Shown here: piece by piece, positions 16,752 through 24,718 of the stretch
How the letters are laid out: each line of letters opens with the position of its first letter
How positions within the stretch are numbered: position 1 is the stretch's first letter
Origin: an uncultured Ignavibacteria bacterium
Lineage (GTDB): Bacteria > Bacteroidota > Ignavibacteria > Kapaibacteriales > UBA2268
Length of the DNA stretch: 38,995 nt
Direction of reading: 5' to 3'
NCBI GenBank assembly: GCA_903862655.1
Contig: CAIOZA010000092.1
Span: 1-38,995, forward strand
Translations under genes and position numbers: made by a program
Notes under the pieces: generated by a model
The model's database searches: none
Told to the model about the DNA's origin: nothing
What the model saw: the letters and a program-made list of their open reading frames with translations, nothing else

Positions 16752-19334
16752 TTAATGATTAGGAAGAATTTCAATATCATGAGGTGATTCCGGAGTTGAT
16801 AGAGTATTAAAAATTAATTCTGACTTTTGGATAAGACCTAATTTTGTTAGCTCATCCTTATTGACAACAATTTGATATTCCCCGTCAAGAAGTCCTTTGA
16901 AATAGTATCCGCCATCAAAGAATGTAGTTGTTTCCTTAGTTTGATGATTTTTCTTGTTGATTGCAGTAACTTTGATGCCTGACAGAGCTATTGTCTTGTT
17001 GCCAATTGTCTTGAAAACTTTGCCTTCAACAGGTGTTGATTCATAGAAAGGAACATCTATTGTTTTGACTTGGTTGGGATCAGTTTCTATAGCAAAATTA
17101 TAGTATAATGGAGCCCAGAATGGATTGTCCAATGATGCCTCATCAATCGAGATCTGGTATTCACTATATGGCTGAAGATCTTTAATAACAATGACTCCAG
17201 TCTTCTCTCTTTCAAGTCGGACCGGTGTGTTTAGGGTGATGGAAGAATTTTTGATAATTGGCTCATCTTTATCATATCTGCCATTGTTATTCTTATCGAA
17301 GAAAAGTCTGACCAATACTGAAGATGAGTTGTTATATTGGTTTTTATCGAACATCAGCTCCGATTCTGTATTTGAATAAGCAATGCTGCCCTTAATGATC
17401 TGATTGATTTTTGATTCATTAAAATTAGAGTTGATTGTTGTCTGATTCTGGAGGAAAGCGAAATCGTAGTTTATTTTTACTCCAAGTTCAGTTTTTTTCT
17501 GAATAAGGTTGTTGTCAATCTGAAAATTAATCCTTAATGGATGGATAACCACATCGAAGGCAAGTCCCATGTTGAATGTTTTTAAATTCCTGGATTCCAT
17601 TGAATATTCAGTTGCAATAATAATTTTTGTATTCTGAATAAGCATAAATTCCGAAAAATTAATGGGTAATTGCAGGTTTAGTCCGATGGTGTTCAAGCGA
17701 AATAGATTGAGGTTGTTGACAGAGTAATTATTTTTATAGAAACTCTTGAGCCTCATGAAAGTATTGGTGTAGTCGAAAGACAGCGTTGAATTGAAACCCG
17801 ATTTATCTAAATTATAATAATAATCTGAGTTAAGATTAATTGAAAGAGGGTTATTCAGAAAATTTGTTCTGTAATATCCGGCTAGCTCAAATTTTGAAAT
17901 ACTATTTGTTGAATAATTATCTGTAAAAAGAGATTGTTTGAGTGAATCCTCATTCGATATGAAGTGAGTATATGAACCTCTAATATTCGCACTATTTGAC
18001 AAGAAGTACGATCCTTTGGCTGAGTAGGAAACACCGGGAGAAAATAAAAGTGATACTATCGAATTCATCGATAGCTTTGTATTGATTGAGGAAACGAAAT
18101 TACTCATCTGTCTTTGACTTGCACTGAGATAATCATATTGCGATGATAGAGTTATATAGTCCGTCAGACCATAGTTAGCATTTCCAGAAAGTATTTTATA
18201 TCCTGTTTCTTTCAGTATTCCAAGATCAATGTTATACTTTAGGCTATTCCTCTTAAGCATCGATTGAGGCAGAAACAGAACATAGAAATTAGATACTTTA
18301 TTATTCAAAGGGCTGATTTGTCGAAGCTCAAGATTATTTGTACCATAAGCCAGCGGGATAAGATAATTGATCTCATTTTCCTTATTTGGTAATTTAAAGC
18401 CTATTAACTCATTGTTGAGATAAATTTCAGTTTCCCAGTCAGGATTGATTTGCTCTTTGAATAAGTATTCACTGTATTCCTTATTCCCATGAATGTCATT
18501 ATTAGTGATTTGTACGCCACTGTATGCTTTTGGATAAAGACCTGATGTACTTAATCTGCCGGCATTAATCTGCTTGACAAGATCAAAATTCTTTAAATAA
18601 TATCTCCATCTTAAATCGTATTGATAAGCTGAACTATTTAAATTATTGAGACTGCCATTTAAGGAAGTATTAAGGTCGCCACCAAGAAATTCGCATAAAA
18701 GCTGAGTACTGAAACTGAATGACTTATTATTATTTTCTGCGCCACCACCCAGCGAATAATTCAAGAAAGAACCGTTGATAATGCTCTGATCTCTTCTATA
18801 GATCAATGGATAATTTGTAGTGTCTTTTAGGGTTGGTCCAGAATTCCATTTCAGATGTCTGTAATTTATATCATCAATAGGGAGCTTTTCTGCGGATGAC
18901 AAATAGACTGCAATTTCAGTCATTTGTAGGTCTATATCTAAATTGAAAATAAGCTTTATTAATTCTTTAGAAAAATAAATATTCTTTTCAGTTAGAACAA
19001 AGTCATTATCGGAGAAAGACATCTCCCTTTTTTTCATTCTGAATGACATATTGTTGAGATCGATGTTAAAGCTGTTTTCTTCACTATTCCAAAATCCTGA
19101 TATTTTTTTATCGGTTCTGTCAAATTCAGAATAAACCTTAATGTTAGCAAGTATTTCAGATATTGATAAGTATTCAGTTTCTTTGATGAAAATTACATTT
19201 ACAAAGTCGTGGACAACGTTCTTATAGGTTAATGAAAAAGTAATTTCTTCACTTTCTCCAGGCTTCAATTCCTTTGAGCCGGCTATAAATGTAAAGATTA
19301 AAAAAAATAAGATAACTGAATAAACTTTTATCAT
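16752..19334 (-). CDS. Usher-like outer-membrane assembly protein
   Basis: This 860-residue protein has a signal peptide (about 1-20) and an N-terminal globular region (about 30-170). A long Asn/Ser/Tyr-rich stretch of alternating strands (about 180-640) looks like a large outer-membrane barrel. Two C-terminal Ig-like modules follow. The first starts VLVRLFFDKNNNGRYDKDEP, an SdrD-B/EF-like entry motif; the second contains FFDGGYYFKGLLDGEYQIVV, of CarboxypepD-reg/CnaB style. It overlaps the chaperone gene by 4 bp (ATGA) and lies downstream of two fimbrial-type DUF4402 subunits. That order, subunit-subunit-chaperone-usher, is the main support for calling it an usher. Its sequence is far from PapC/FimD; CooC/TcfC-like alternative ushers are the nearest analogy I can offer. 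Confidence 0.7.
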   Translation of the reverse strand: MIKVYSVILFFLIFTFIAGSKELKPGESEEITFSLTYKNVVHDFVNVIFIKETEYLSISEILANIKVYSEFDRTDKKISGFWNSEENSFNIDLNNMSFRMKKREMSFSDNDFVLTEKNIYFSKELIKLIFNLDIDLQMTEIAVYLSSAEKLPIDDINYRHLKWNSGPTLKDTTNYPLIYRRDQSIINGSFLNYSLGGGAENNNKSFSFSTQLLCEFLGGDLNTSLNGSLNNLNSSAYQYDLRWRYYLKNFDLVKQINAGRLSTSGLYPKAYSGVQITNNDIHGNKEYSEYLFKEQINPDWETEIYLNNELIGFKLPNKENEINYLIPLAYGTNNLELRQISPLNNKVSNFYVLFLPQSMLKRNSLKYNIDLGILKETGYKILSGNANYGLTDYITLSSQYDYLSASQRQMSNFVSSINTKLSMNSIVSLLFSPGVSYSAKGSYFLSNSANIRGSYTHFISNEDSLKQSLFTDNYSTNSISKFELAGYYRTNFLNNPLSINLNSDYYYNLDKSGFNSTLSFDYTNTFMRLKSFYKNNYSVNNLNLFRLNTIGLNLQLPINFSEFMLIQNTKIIIATEYSMESRNLKTFNMGLAFDVVIHPLRINFQIDNNLIQKKTELGVKINYDFAFLQNQTTINSNFNESKINQIIKGSIAYSNTESELMFDKNQYNNSSSVLVRLFFDKNNNGRYDKDEPIIKNSSITLNTPVRLEREKTGVIVIKDLQPYSEYQISIDEASLDNPFWAPLYYNFAIETDPNQVKTIDVPFYESTPVEGKVFKTIGNKTIALSGIKVTAINKKNHQTKETTTFFDGGYYFKGLLDGEYQIVVNKDELTKLGLIQKSELIFNTLSTPESPHDIEILPNH

Positions 19335-20191
19335 TTCTTCATTTCGGTAATAGAATTTGTTATGTCATATTGGAATGTATTTTCGAGATTCACTTTACTA
19401 GCTTTAGCCAGGTAGATTTCGTTTACATCCTCGCGGGTAGATTCTAGTTCAAAATCTACAGTATATTTACCTGTATTCTGCTTATTCAAATCAATAATTA
19501 TTTCTTTAGCTAATCTAGAATAAACTGTCAATGGTACTTTTATCTGCTTTACAACATTTCCTTTTTCGTCCTTAACCAACAAATTACCAGTTCCTATAAA
19601 TGGTGATGTTTTGTCTGTTTTTGTAACAACAGTCATAATCATTTTGTTAGAATCCTGTCTGAAATCAACCTTTTCTACTTCTATTTTTGTTTGTGCTTCG
19701 CCTTTTTTGAATATAATCGGAATCACCTGATTGAAAGTAAGATTGATTTGAGCTCCTATCTGGTCAGATGTTGTATCGAAATTAATTGTAGATTTTGGTC
19801 TGGATACGAATGCAAGTCTTCCCCAGTACATTCCATCGTTTAAGCCCTGTGGGAGTTTGGCAAGGATTCTGATTGTTTGTTTTTCTTCCGGTTTAAGTAA
19901 AATCTTCTTTGGAAAAATCTTTACCCAAGAAACTAAGGAATGAAGTTTTTCGGTTGCTGAGTCATTATAGTTGATGTAAGATTTTCCTAATGAGTCAGTG
20001 GTGGGATATCCGAATTTCATTTCTAATGAGACTTCTCTGGTGTCCTGAGTTCTGTTCTGAATAACTACACTTGTGATGCCGTTGCCTTCATCCATAAATA
20101 CTGTGGTTGGTGCAATAAGCATTTGGGATAGACCTACACTAAGATTTATTAATAATAGTAAAATTCCGATCAAAATTGTCTGTTTTCTCAT
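19331..20191 (-). CDS. Periplasmic PapD-like pilus-assembly chaperone
   Basis: This 286-residue protein begins MRKQTILIGILLLLINLSVG, a signal peptide. The mature part opens with LIAPTTVFMDEGNGITSVVIQN, the usual first strand of PapD-like chaperones. A second region contains FPKKILLKPEEKQTIRILAKLP and GMYWGRLAFVSRP, matching the conserved 'ps-ksv-L-pg-q-vrv' strand pattern. The C-terminal half (about 150-286) is a second Ig-like domain. It should bind DUF4402 subunits in the periplasm and pass them to the usher-like protein, whose gene overlaps by ATGA. A longer frame to 20242 exists, but the signal peptide and the AGAGGAT site favour ATG 20191. Confidence 0.8.
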   Translation of the reverse strand: MRKQTILIGILLLLINLSVGLSQMLIAPTTVFMDEGNGITSVVIQNRTQDTREVSLEMKFGYPTTDSLGKSYINYNDSATEKLHSLVSWVKIFPKKILLKPEEKQTIRILAKLPQGLNDGMYWGRLAFVSRPKSTINFDTTSDQIGAQINLTFNQVIPIIFKKGEAQTKIEVEKVDFRQDSNKMIMTVVTKTDKTSPFIGTGNLLVKDEKGNVVKQIKVPLTVYSRLAKEIIIDLNKQNTGKYTVDFELESTREDVNEIYLAKASKVNLENTFQYDITNSITEMKK

Positions 20192-20198
20192 GATTATT

Positions 20199-20205
20199 AT
20201 CCTCT
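20199..20205 (-). promoter_or_regulatory. Ribosome binding site deciding the chaperone start
   Basis: On the minus strand AGAGGAT lies 7 nt before ATG 20191. It excludes the upstream in-frame ATG at 20242, which sits inside the terminator hairpin region. Confidence 0.75.
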
Positions 20206-20220
20206 TACATTTTGTTGTTA

Positions 20221-20254
20221 AAAAAAAAGACTGTCTCCACAAGGAAACAGTCTT
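20221..20254 (-). terminator. Intrinsic (probably leaky) terminator between subunit and chaperone genes
   Basis: On the minus strand AAGACTGT/ACAGTCTT (20247-20254 with 20227-20234), extended by a GGA/TCC step across one mismatch, forms a hairpin followed by T8. It stands 15 bp after the stop of the DUF4402 gene and just before the chaperone start. It would let the subunits be made in excess over chaperone and usher. Confidence 0.8.
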
Positions 20255-20269
20255 AATAAATTCGATCGA

Positions 20270-20755
20270 TTAATATTCAACATTGATGGTGAAATCACCG
20301 GAATAAAAGCCTCTTGTCTGGCTAGCTGCAGGTGAAACCTGTCCGCCTAAGTAAACATAATAGTTACCTGTTGCATTCAATCCTACAGTTGCGCCTGAAG
20401 CAATTTCCCAAGCTGCTGCTGCATCGTCGCTACCATTTTGCTTAACATAAGAAGTTAAAGGTAAAGTAGCTGTTCCGTTAGTGTGAGTAAGAACTGAAGG
20501 TGCTGCGAAAGTGATATTAACGTTTTCAAGGTCTTCACCAAGAACAGTGAATTTTACTGCTTTTGAGCTGGTCCAAGAAATTGTTTCAGTTACGCCCTGT
20601 GCTACTCTACCGAAATCAAGATCCTGATTTTTGTCTATGCTCAATGAACGGATAACTGTTGTAGTTGCTGCTGCTGATGTGTTTGCACTTTTCTGTGCGA
20701 AAGCTGAAACTCCGATGAGGATCATTACTGCGAAGATTGCGATTAAATTTTTCAT
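20270..20755 (-). CDS. DUF4402-type fimbrial subunit, copy B
   Basis: This 161-residue secreted protein has a signal peptide (MKNLIAIFAVMILIGVSAFAQ) and the DUF4402 features. The first strand, TVIRSLSIDKNQDLDFGRVAQG, carries the typical 'L-FG-v--g' motif. YYVYLGGQVSP lies in the middle, and the ending is GFYSGDFTINVEY, where a terminal 'G-Y-g-tf-itV-Y' strand is standard. Proteins of this type are exported subunits of pilus-like or coat-like structures. It is the second subunit gene of the cluster and is followed by a terminator, then chaperone and usher. The mature part differs from copy A at only about six positions. Confidence 0.85.
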   Translation of the reverse strand: MKNLIAIFAVMILIGVSAFAQKSANTSAAATTTVIRSLSIDKNQDLDFGRVAQGVTETISWTSSKAVKFTVLGEDLENVNITFAAPSVLTHTNGTATLPLTSYVKQNGSDDAAAAWEIASGATVGLNATGNYYVYLGGQVSPAASQTRGFYSGDFTINVEY

Positions 20756-20834
20756 TTGTTTATCCTTTGTATTATTGTTATTTAAATTTATTTAATTAAT
20801 TATTGTTTAAGTTTTGATTTAGAAATTCGATCGA

Positions 20835-21320
20835 TTAATATTCAACATTGATGGTGAAATCACCGGAATAAAAACCTCTTGTCTGGTTAGCTGCCGGTGA
20901 AACCTGTCCACCTAAGTAAACATAATAGTTACCTGCTGCATTCAATCCTACAGTTGCGCCTGAAGCAATTTCCCAAGCTGCTGCTGCATCGTCGCTACCA
21001 TTTTGCTTAACATAAGAAGTTAAAGGTAAAGTAGCTGTTCCGTTAGTGTGTGTAAGAACTGAAGGTGCTGCGAAAGTGATATTAACATTTTCAAGATCTT
21101 CACCAAGAACAGTGAATTTAACTGCTTTTGAGCTTGTCCATGCGATTGTTTCAGTAACGCCCTGAGCTACTCTACCGAAATTAAGATCCTGGTTTTTGTC
21201 TATGCTCAACGAACGGATAACTGTTGTTGTGCATGCTGCTGATGTGCTTGCGCTCTTTTGTGAGTATGCTGATACTCCTACAAGTATCATGGCTAGTGCG
21301 AATAATGCTAAACGTTTCAT
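20835..21320 (-). CDS. DUF4402-type fimbrial subunit, copy A
   Basis: This 161-residue paralogue of the adjacent gene is first in the operon. Its signal peptide (MKRLALFALAMILVGVSAYSQ) differs clearly from that of copy B, whereas the mature sequences are nearly identical. Visible changes include A30 to C30, D47 to N47 and S60 to A60 relative to copy B. The single Cys30 in this copy (SAACTTTV) is a notable difference because it could allow disulfide contact or anchoring. GAGTTTC-type sequence and AAGGAG lie upstream on the minus strand. The 376-bp gap upstream, shared with the divergent HbpS-like gene, must hold its promoter. Confidence 0.85.
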   Translation of the reverse strand: MKRLALFALAMILVGVSAYSQKSASTSAACTTTVIRSLSIDKNQDLNFGRVAQGVTETIAWTSSKAVKFTVLGEDLENVNITFAAPSVLTHTNGTATLPLTSYVKQNGSDDAAAAWEIASGATVGLNAAGNYYVYLGGQVSPAANQTRGFYSGDFTINVEY

Positions 21321-21696
21321 TAGAAACTCCTTTAATAAGAATGTAAAAAAAATGATTTAAAAATTTAATTTTATGAATTAATATTTTCTGTCAATGTACG
21401 GTTGCATTTAGATTACTTATGAAATCCGTGCCAAAGTTGTCATACCAAAATATAAATATTTCATAAATCCTTATAAAATAATCAGTTACAAAATTATTAA
21501 AGAATTTAATAATTACTTTTATAATTCGATATTTATTAATAATTTTGTACTTAGTTTATAATAAATATTGAACAAATCTGTCTAATATCATTATAAATGA
21601 TTGAAATAAAAGACTATAAACTAAATTTATACCCTCTTAACAAAGTTTATATTTATTTTCATATTATATATTTTTTGAAATTTTAACGGAGTTATT
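21321..21696. other. Divergent intergenic region
   Basis: This is a 376-bp AT-rich gap between the minus-strand DUF4402 operon and the plus-strand HbpS-like operon. It should contain both promoters. No clear sigma70, Bacteroidota-type or complete sigma54 promoter could be assigned. ACGGAG precedes ATG 21697. Confidence 0.5.
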
Positions 21697-22128
21697 ATGA
21701 ATTGTACTTTTAACAAACCATCATTATTAGCAGAAATAGCTGATTTAATGATTAATGCTGCAGAGAGTAAGGCTAAAGAGCAGTCGCTGTCAATTTCTAT
21801 CTCAATTGTTGACGAAAGCGGTATCTTGAAGGCATTCAGAAGAATGGATGGAGCTCCATTGGTTTCTGTCGGAATTGCACATAAAAAGGCAATAACTGCT
21901 GTAGGCTTTGGCTTTGATACGGGTGATGCATGGTTTAATTTCATCAAGGATGATCCAATTCTTAGAGAAGGTGTCGCCAGCATTGATAACTTTATTTTAT
22001 TGGGCGGTGGAAGAGCAATCGTTATTGATAATCGTATTGTCGGTGCTATCGGTATCAGCGGCGGACATTACAAACAGGATCAGCTTTGTGCTGATGCTGC
22101 AATTGATATAATCAATGAAGGGAAATAA
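21697..22128 (+). CDS. GlcG/HbpS-family (haem-binding-like) protein
   Basis: This 143-residue protein is of the GlcG/HbpS family. ISISIVDESGILKAFRRMDGA matches the family's 'sIaVvD-gG-l-af-RmDga' region. AHKKAITAVGFG matches 'a--KA-tA', and LGGGRAIVIDNRIVGAIGISGG is the 'GG-pi--dg-viGaIGvSG' motif. It has no signal peptide. In Streptomyces HbpS is a haem/redox accessory of the SenS-SenR two-component system. Here the gene ends just before a histidine-kinase gene, so a similar sensory-accessory role is plausible. Whether it binds haem or another ligand is not visible. ACGGAG precedes the ATG. Confidence 0.85.
   Translation: MNCTFNKPSLLAEIADLMINAAESKAKEQSLSISISIVDESGILKAFRRMDGAPLVSVGIAHKKAITAVGFGFDTGDAWFNFIKDDPILREGVASIDNFILLGGGRAIVIDNRIVGAIGISGGHYKQDQLCADAAIDIINEGK
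22118..22123 (+). promoter_or_regulatory. Ribosome binding site favouring GTG 22130
   Basis: AAGGGA lies 6 nt before GTG 22130. The in-frame ATG at 22115 lies inside the upstream gene and directly before this site, with no site of its own. Confidence 0.6.
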
Positions 22129-22129
22129 T

Positions 22130-24718
22130 GTGGCAGATACTTCTGTGATATTTGATATTCAATCTTTGGGAAATATTGCTAATTCTTTGTCTGCGGCGGC
22201 TACGTTGGAAGATTTGGCACTGAAAGTTGAGGAAATACTTGACCAATACATCCATGTTGAATATAGCGGTTTATATCTCTATGATCCACAGGAAAACAGA
22301 CTAAAATTGCTGTATGCGAAGGGATTTAGTAAAGATGAAATAATTGAAGCCCAAAAGTCAGCAATGGAGAGGCATCCAGGCAAAGTGTTTAAGGAAGCAA
22401 AGGAATTATCAATTCCGGATATTACTCAGGACAATACTAACCTTAGCTCAGACAGTAAGCGAAGCTTCGTCGTCAGATCAAGGCTTTTTCTCCCAGTGAT
22501 TGTCAATAATGAATGCGTAGGTACTTTTGGTCTTGCCAGTTCTTTGCCAAACAGGTTTACTGACATAGACAGGAATGTATTAAACTTTGTAAGTGGGCTT
22601 GCAGCCATTGTCTATAAAAACATTATCTCATATATCGAAATTCAAAAGAATGTATCAAGATTAAGCTCACTTATTTCGAGTCTGAAGGATGCAATACTCG
22701 TTGAAAATGAACAGAGGCAGATAGTATTGCTGAATAAGGAATTCTGTAATCTCTTTGAAATTCCGCTTGAACCAGAGCAGCTTATTGGTTTTGATTGTTC
22801 TGCTTCTGCTGAAGAATCCAAACACTTATTTGAGAATCCTGAGAAATTTGTTAGCAGAATTAATGAAATTCTTTCAGAAAAAAAATATGTAAAAGGTGAG
22901 ATATTAAACCTAAAAAATGGCAGTATGCTAGAAAGAGACTATATACCTGTCTATTTTAACGGAGTATATTTCGGACATATGTGGAAATATGCTGATATAT
23001 CCGAAAGAATTGCAAAACAGAAAGAGCTACAACTTTTTGAAAAAGCCATATCCCATAGCACAAATGGAATTGTAATCATTGATGCCAAAGCTGATGATTA
23101 TCCTGTAATCTATGTTAATGCAACATTTGAAGATTTTACGGGTTATAGCCGAAATGATGTAATAGGTAAGAATCTTCGTTTTCTACATCAAGGCGACAGA
23201 GACCAGCCCGGGTTAGCGATCATTAAAGATGCTTTAAAAAATAAAGCAAAAGCGGTAGCTAATTTAAGAAATTACAAGAAGGATGGATCAATATTTTGGG
23301 TAGAATTATATGTATATCCTATTTTTAATAACGAAGGTAATCTTACTCATTATGTTGGTATTGAGAAAGATATAACCGAAAGTGTCAAATCCAGTAAGGA
23401 ATTATTCGATCATAAAGAAATTGCTGATGGGGTTGCCCTGGCATCGAATTATCTGCTGAAAATTTATAATATTGATTTGGCAATGCCTTTGGCTCTTGAA
23501 GCACTCGGAGACAAAATAGGAGCAGAGAGGATAACTGTAAAAAAAATTAATCCTTATAGTGAAATTGAAAATTCTTATAATAAAATCTGGAAATTCCAAT
23601 CTAAAGATAGTCTCGCCTCAGATGTAGTTTATTCATCTTTACAACAAAATTTTGATACAAAAATTAAGATTTTCGATATGTTAGAGTCACATAGAGGAAT
23701 AATCAGTATAATTGGTGACCAATTATCCGATGACCAAAAGCAACTACTTTCCGATTTTGATTTAAAATCTTTAATAATGGTACCAATATACTTATATGGT
23801 AAAATCTGGGGTATTATTAGAATTGAAAACATTGAGCATACTTTGTACTGGTCTGATTATTACAATAGTATCTTTACTACTTTCGCTGCAACTATCTCTG
23901 GTGCATTGTCAAGAAAAGACACAGAAAATGATCTTCTTCATTCAAAAACAGAATTATCCGAATATGTAGAAAAACTTGTTACTTCAAGAAGTGAACTGGA
24001 ACAAGCAACAGGACTTCTTATACAGCAGGAGAAAATGGCCACACTTGGTATGATTGCAAGCAGTATAGCGCATGAGATAAATAGTCCATTGGGTGCAATT
24101 CTGAACTCTGCCGAACGGCTTCTGGAGAAATCCCTTCCAAAGGAAAGCATTAACAAAAATTTAAATTTGATTATGAACGCTGCAACCAGTTCCAAAAGGG
24201 TTATTGAGAAACTTCTGGTTTCGGTCAGACAGTCGACTGTTGACTCTAATTGCGAGATAAAACAGATACTTGAGGACTGGATTGATCTATATGGAATTCA
24301 ACTGAGTCATCTTGGTATAGATATCAAAATTGATGTTCCTAATCGATATAATATCCCAATAAGTTACTCTGACTTCAATCAAGTTCTAACAAATATCATT
24401 TTGAATGCAAAGGATGCTTTATCTGAATATGATTTGGTAGAGGACAAAGTTATAAGTGTCAAATTTGCAGAGGACAATGAATATTATATTTTAAAAATCA
24501 GCGACAATGGTCCGGGCATCGATTCAGCTATTCTTGACAAAATATTCGATGCATTTGTTACCTCAAAAGAGGCAGGTAAGGGAACCGGATTAGGTCTTTG
24601 GATTTCGAAATCTCTAATCGAAAAAGCAGGAGGAGAATTAATAGCAGGAAATTCAGATGAAGGGGCAATATTTACAATCAAATTCAAGATTAATAAATTA
24701 ACTGAAACCGAGAAATAA
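22130..24718 (+). CDS. Cytoplasmic multi-sensor histidine kinase (GAF-PAS-PAS-GAF-HisKA-HATPase)
   Basis: The kinase is 862 residues from GTG 22130 (867 if ATG 22115 is used; numbers below use the longer form). Domains in order are GAF (about 15-175), PAS (about 183-300), a LOV-like PAS (about 305-435), GAF (about 440-605), a short coiled coil, HisKA with H653 (SSIAHEINSPL), and HATPase with N-box NIILNAKDALSE, DNGPGI and GTGLGLWIS. No membrane helix is visible, so it senses intracellular signals. The third domain has the LOV-type frame GKNLRFLHQG but with L354 where the photoactive Cys would be. Its stop overlaps the ATG of the NtrC-type regulator (TAATG), which makes that protein its cognate partner. 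Confidence 0.9.
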   Translation: MADTSVIFDIQSLGNIANSLSAAATLEDLALKVEEILDQYIHVEYSGLYLYDPQENRLKLLYAKGFSKDEIIEAQKSAMERHPGKVFKEAKELSIPDITQDNTNLSSDSKRSFVVRSRLFLPVIVNNECVGTFGLASSLPNRFTDIDRNVLNFVSGLAAIVYKNIISYIEIQKNVSRLSSLISSLKDAILVENEQRQIVLLNKEFCNLFEIPLEPEQLIGFDCSASAEESKHLFENPEKFVSRINEILSEKKYVKGEILNLKNGSMLERDYIPVYFNGVYFGHMWKYADISERIAKQKELQLFEKAISHSTNGIVIIDAKADDYPVIYVNATFEDFTGYSRNDVIGKNLRFLHQGDRDQPGLAIIKDALKNKAKAVANLRNYKKDGSIFWVELYVYPIFNNEGNLTHYVGIEKDITESVKSSKELFDHKEIADGVALASNYLLKIYNIDLAMPLALEALGDKIGAERITVKKINPYSEIENSYNKIWKFQSKDSLASDVVYSSLQQNFDTKIKIFDMLESHRGIISIIGDQLSDDQKQLLSDFDLKSLIMVPIYLYGKIWGIIRIENIEHTLYWSDYYNSIFTTFAATISGALSRKDTENDLLHSKTELSEYVEKLVTSRSELEQATGLLIQQEKMATLGMIASSIAHEINSPLGAILNSAERLLEKSLPKESINKNLNLIMNAATSSKRVIEKLLVSVRQSTVDSNCEIKQILEDWIDLYGIQLSHLGIDIKIDVPNRYNIPISYSDFNQVLTNIILNAKDALSEYDLVEDKVISVKFAEDNEYYILKISDNGPGIDSAILDKIFDAFVTSKEAGKGTGLGLWISKSLIEKAGGELIAGNSDEGAIFTIKFKINKLTETEK

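Larger units (their letters stand above)
20258..21320 (-). repeat. Tandem gene duplication of the DUF4402 subunit
   Basis: The two 486-bp genes are near-identical at DNA level across the mature part. Identity extends about 12 bp past each stop (AAATTCGATCGA at 20258 and 20823). It falls in the signal-peptide region and in the 80-bp spacer. Confidence 0.85.

Noticed and set aside
20192-20242. Upstream start of the chaperone gene
   Set aside because: It would add 17 residues before the signal peptide and begins within the terminator region. AGAGGAT supports ATG 20191.
21427-21433. Sigma54 promoter (minus-strand TGGCACG) upstream of the DUF4402 operon
   Set aside because: The -24 part matches well, but the -12 GC is absent (AT at the required spacing).
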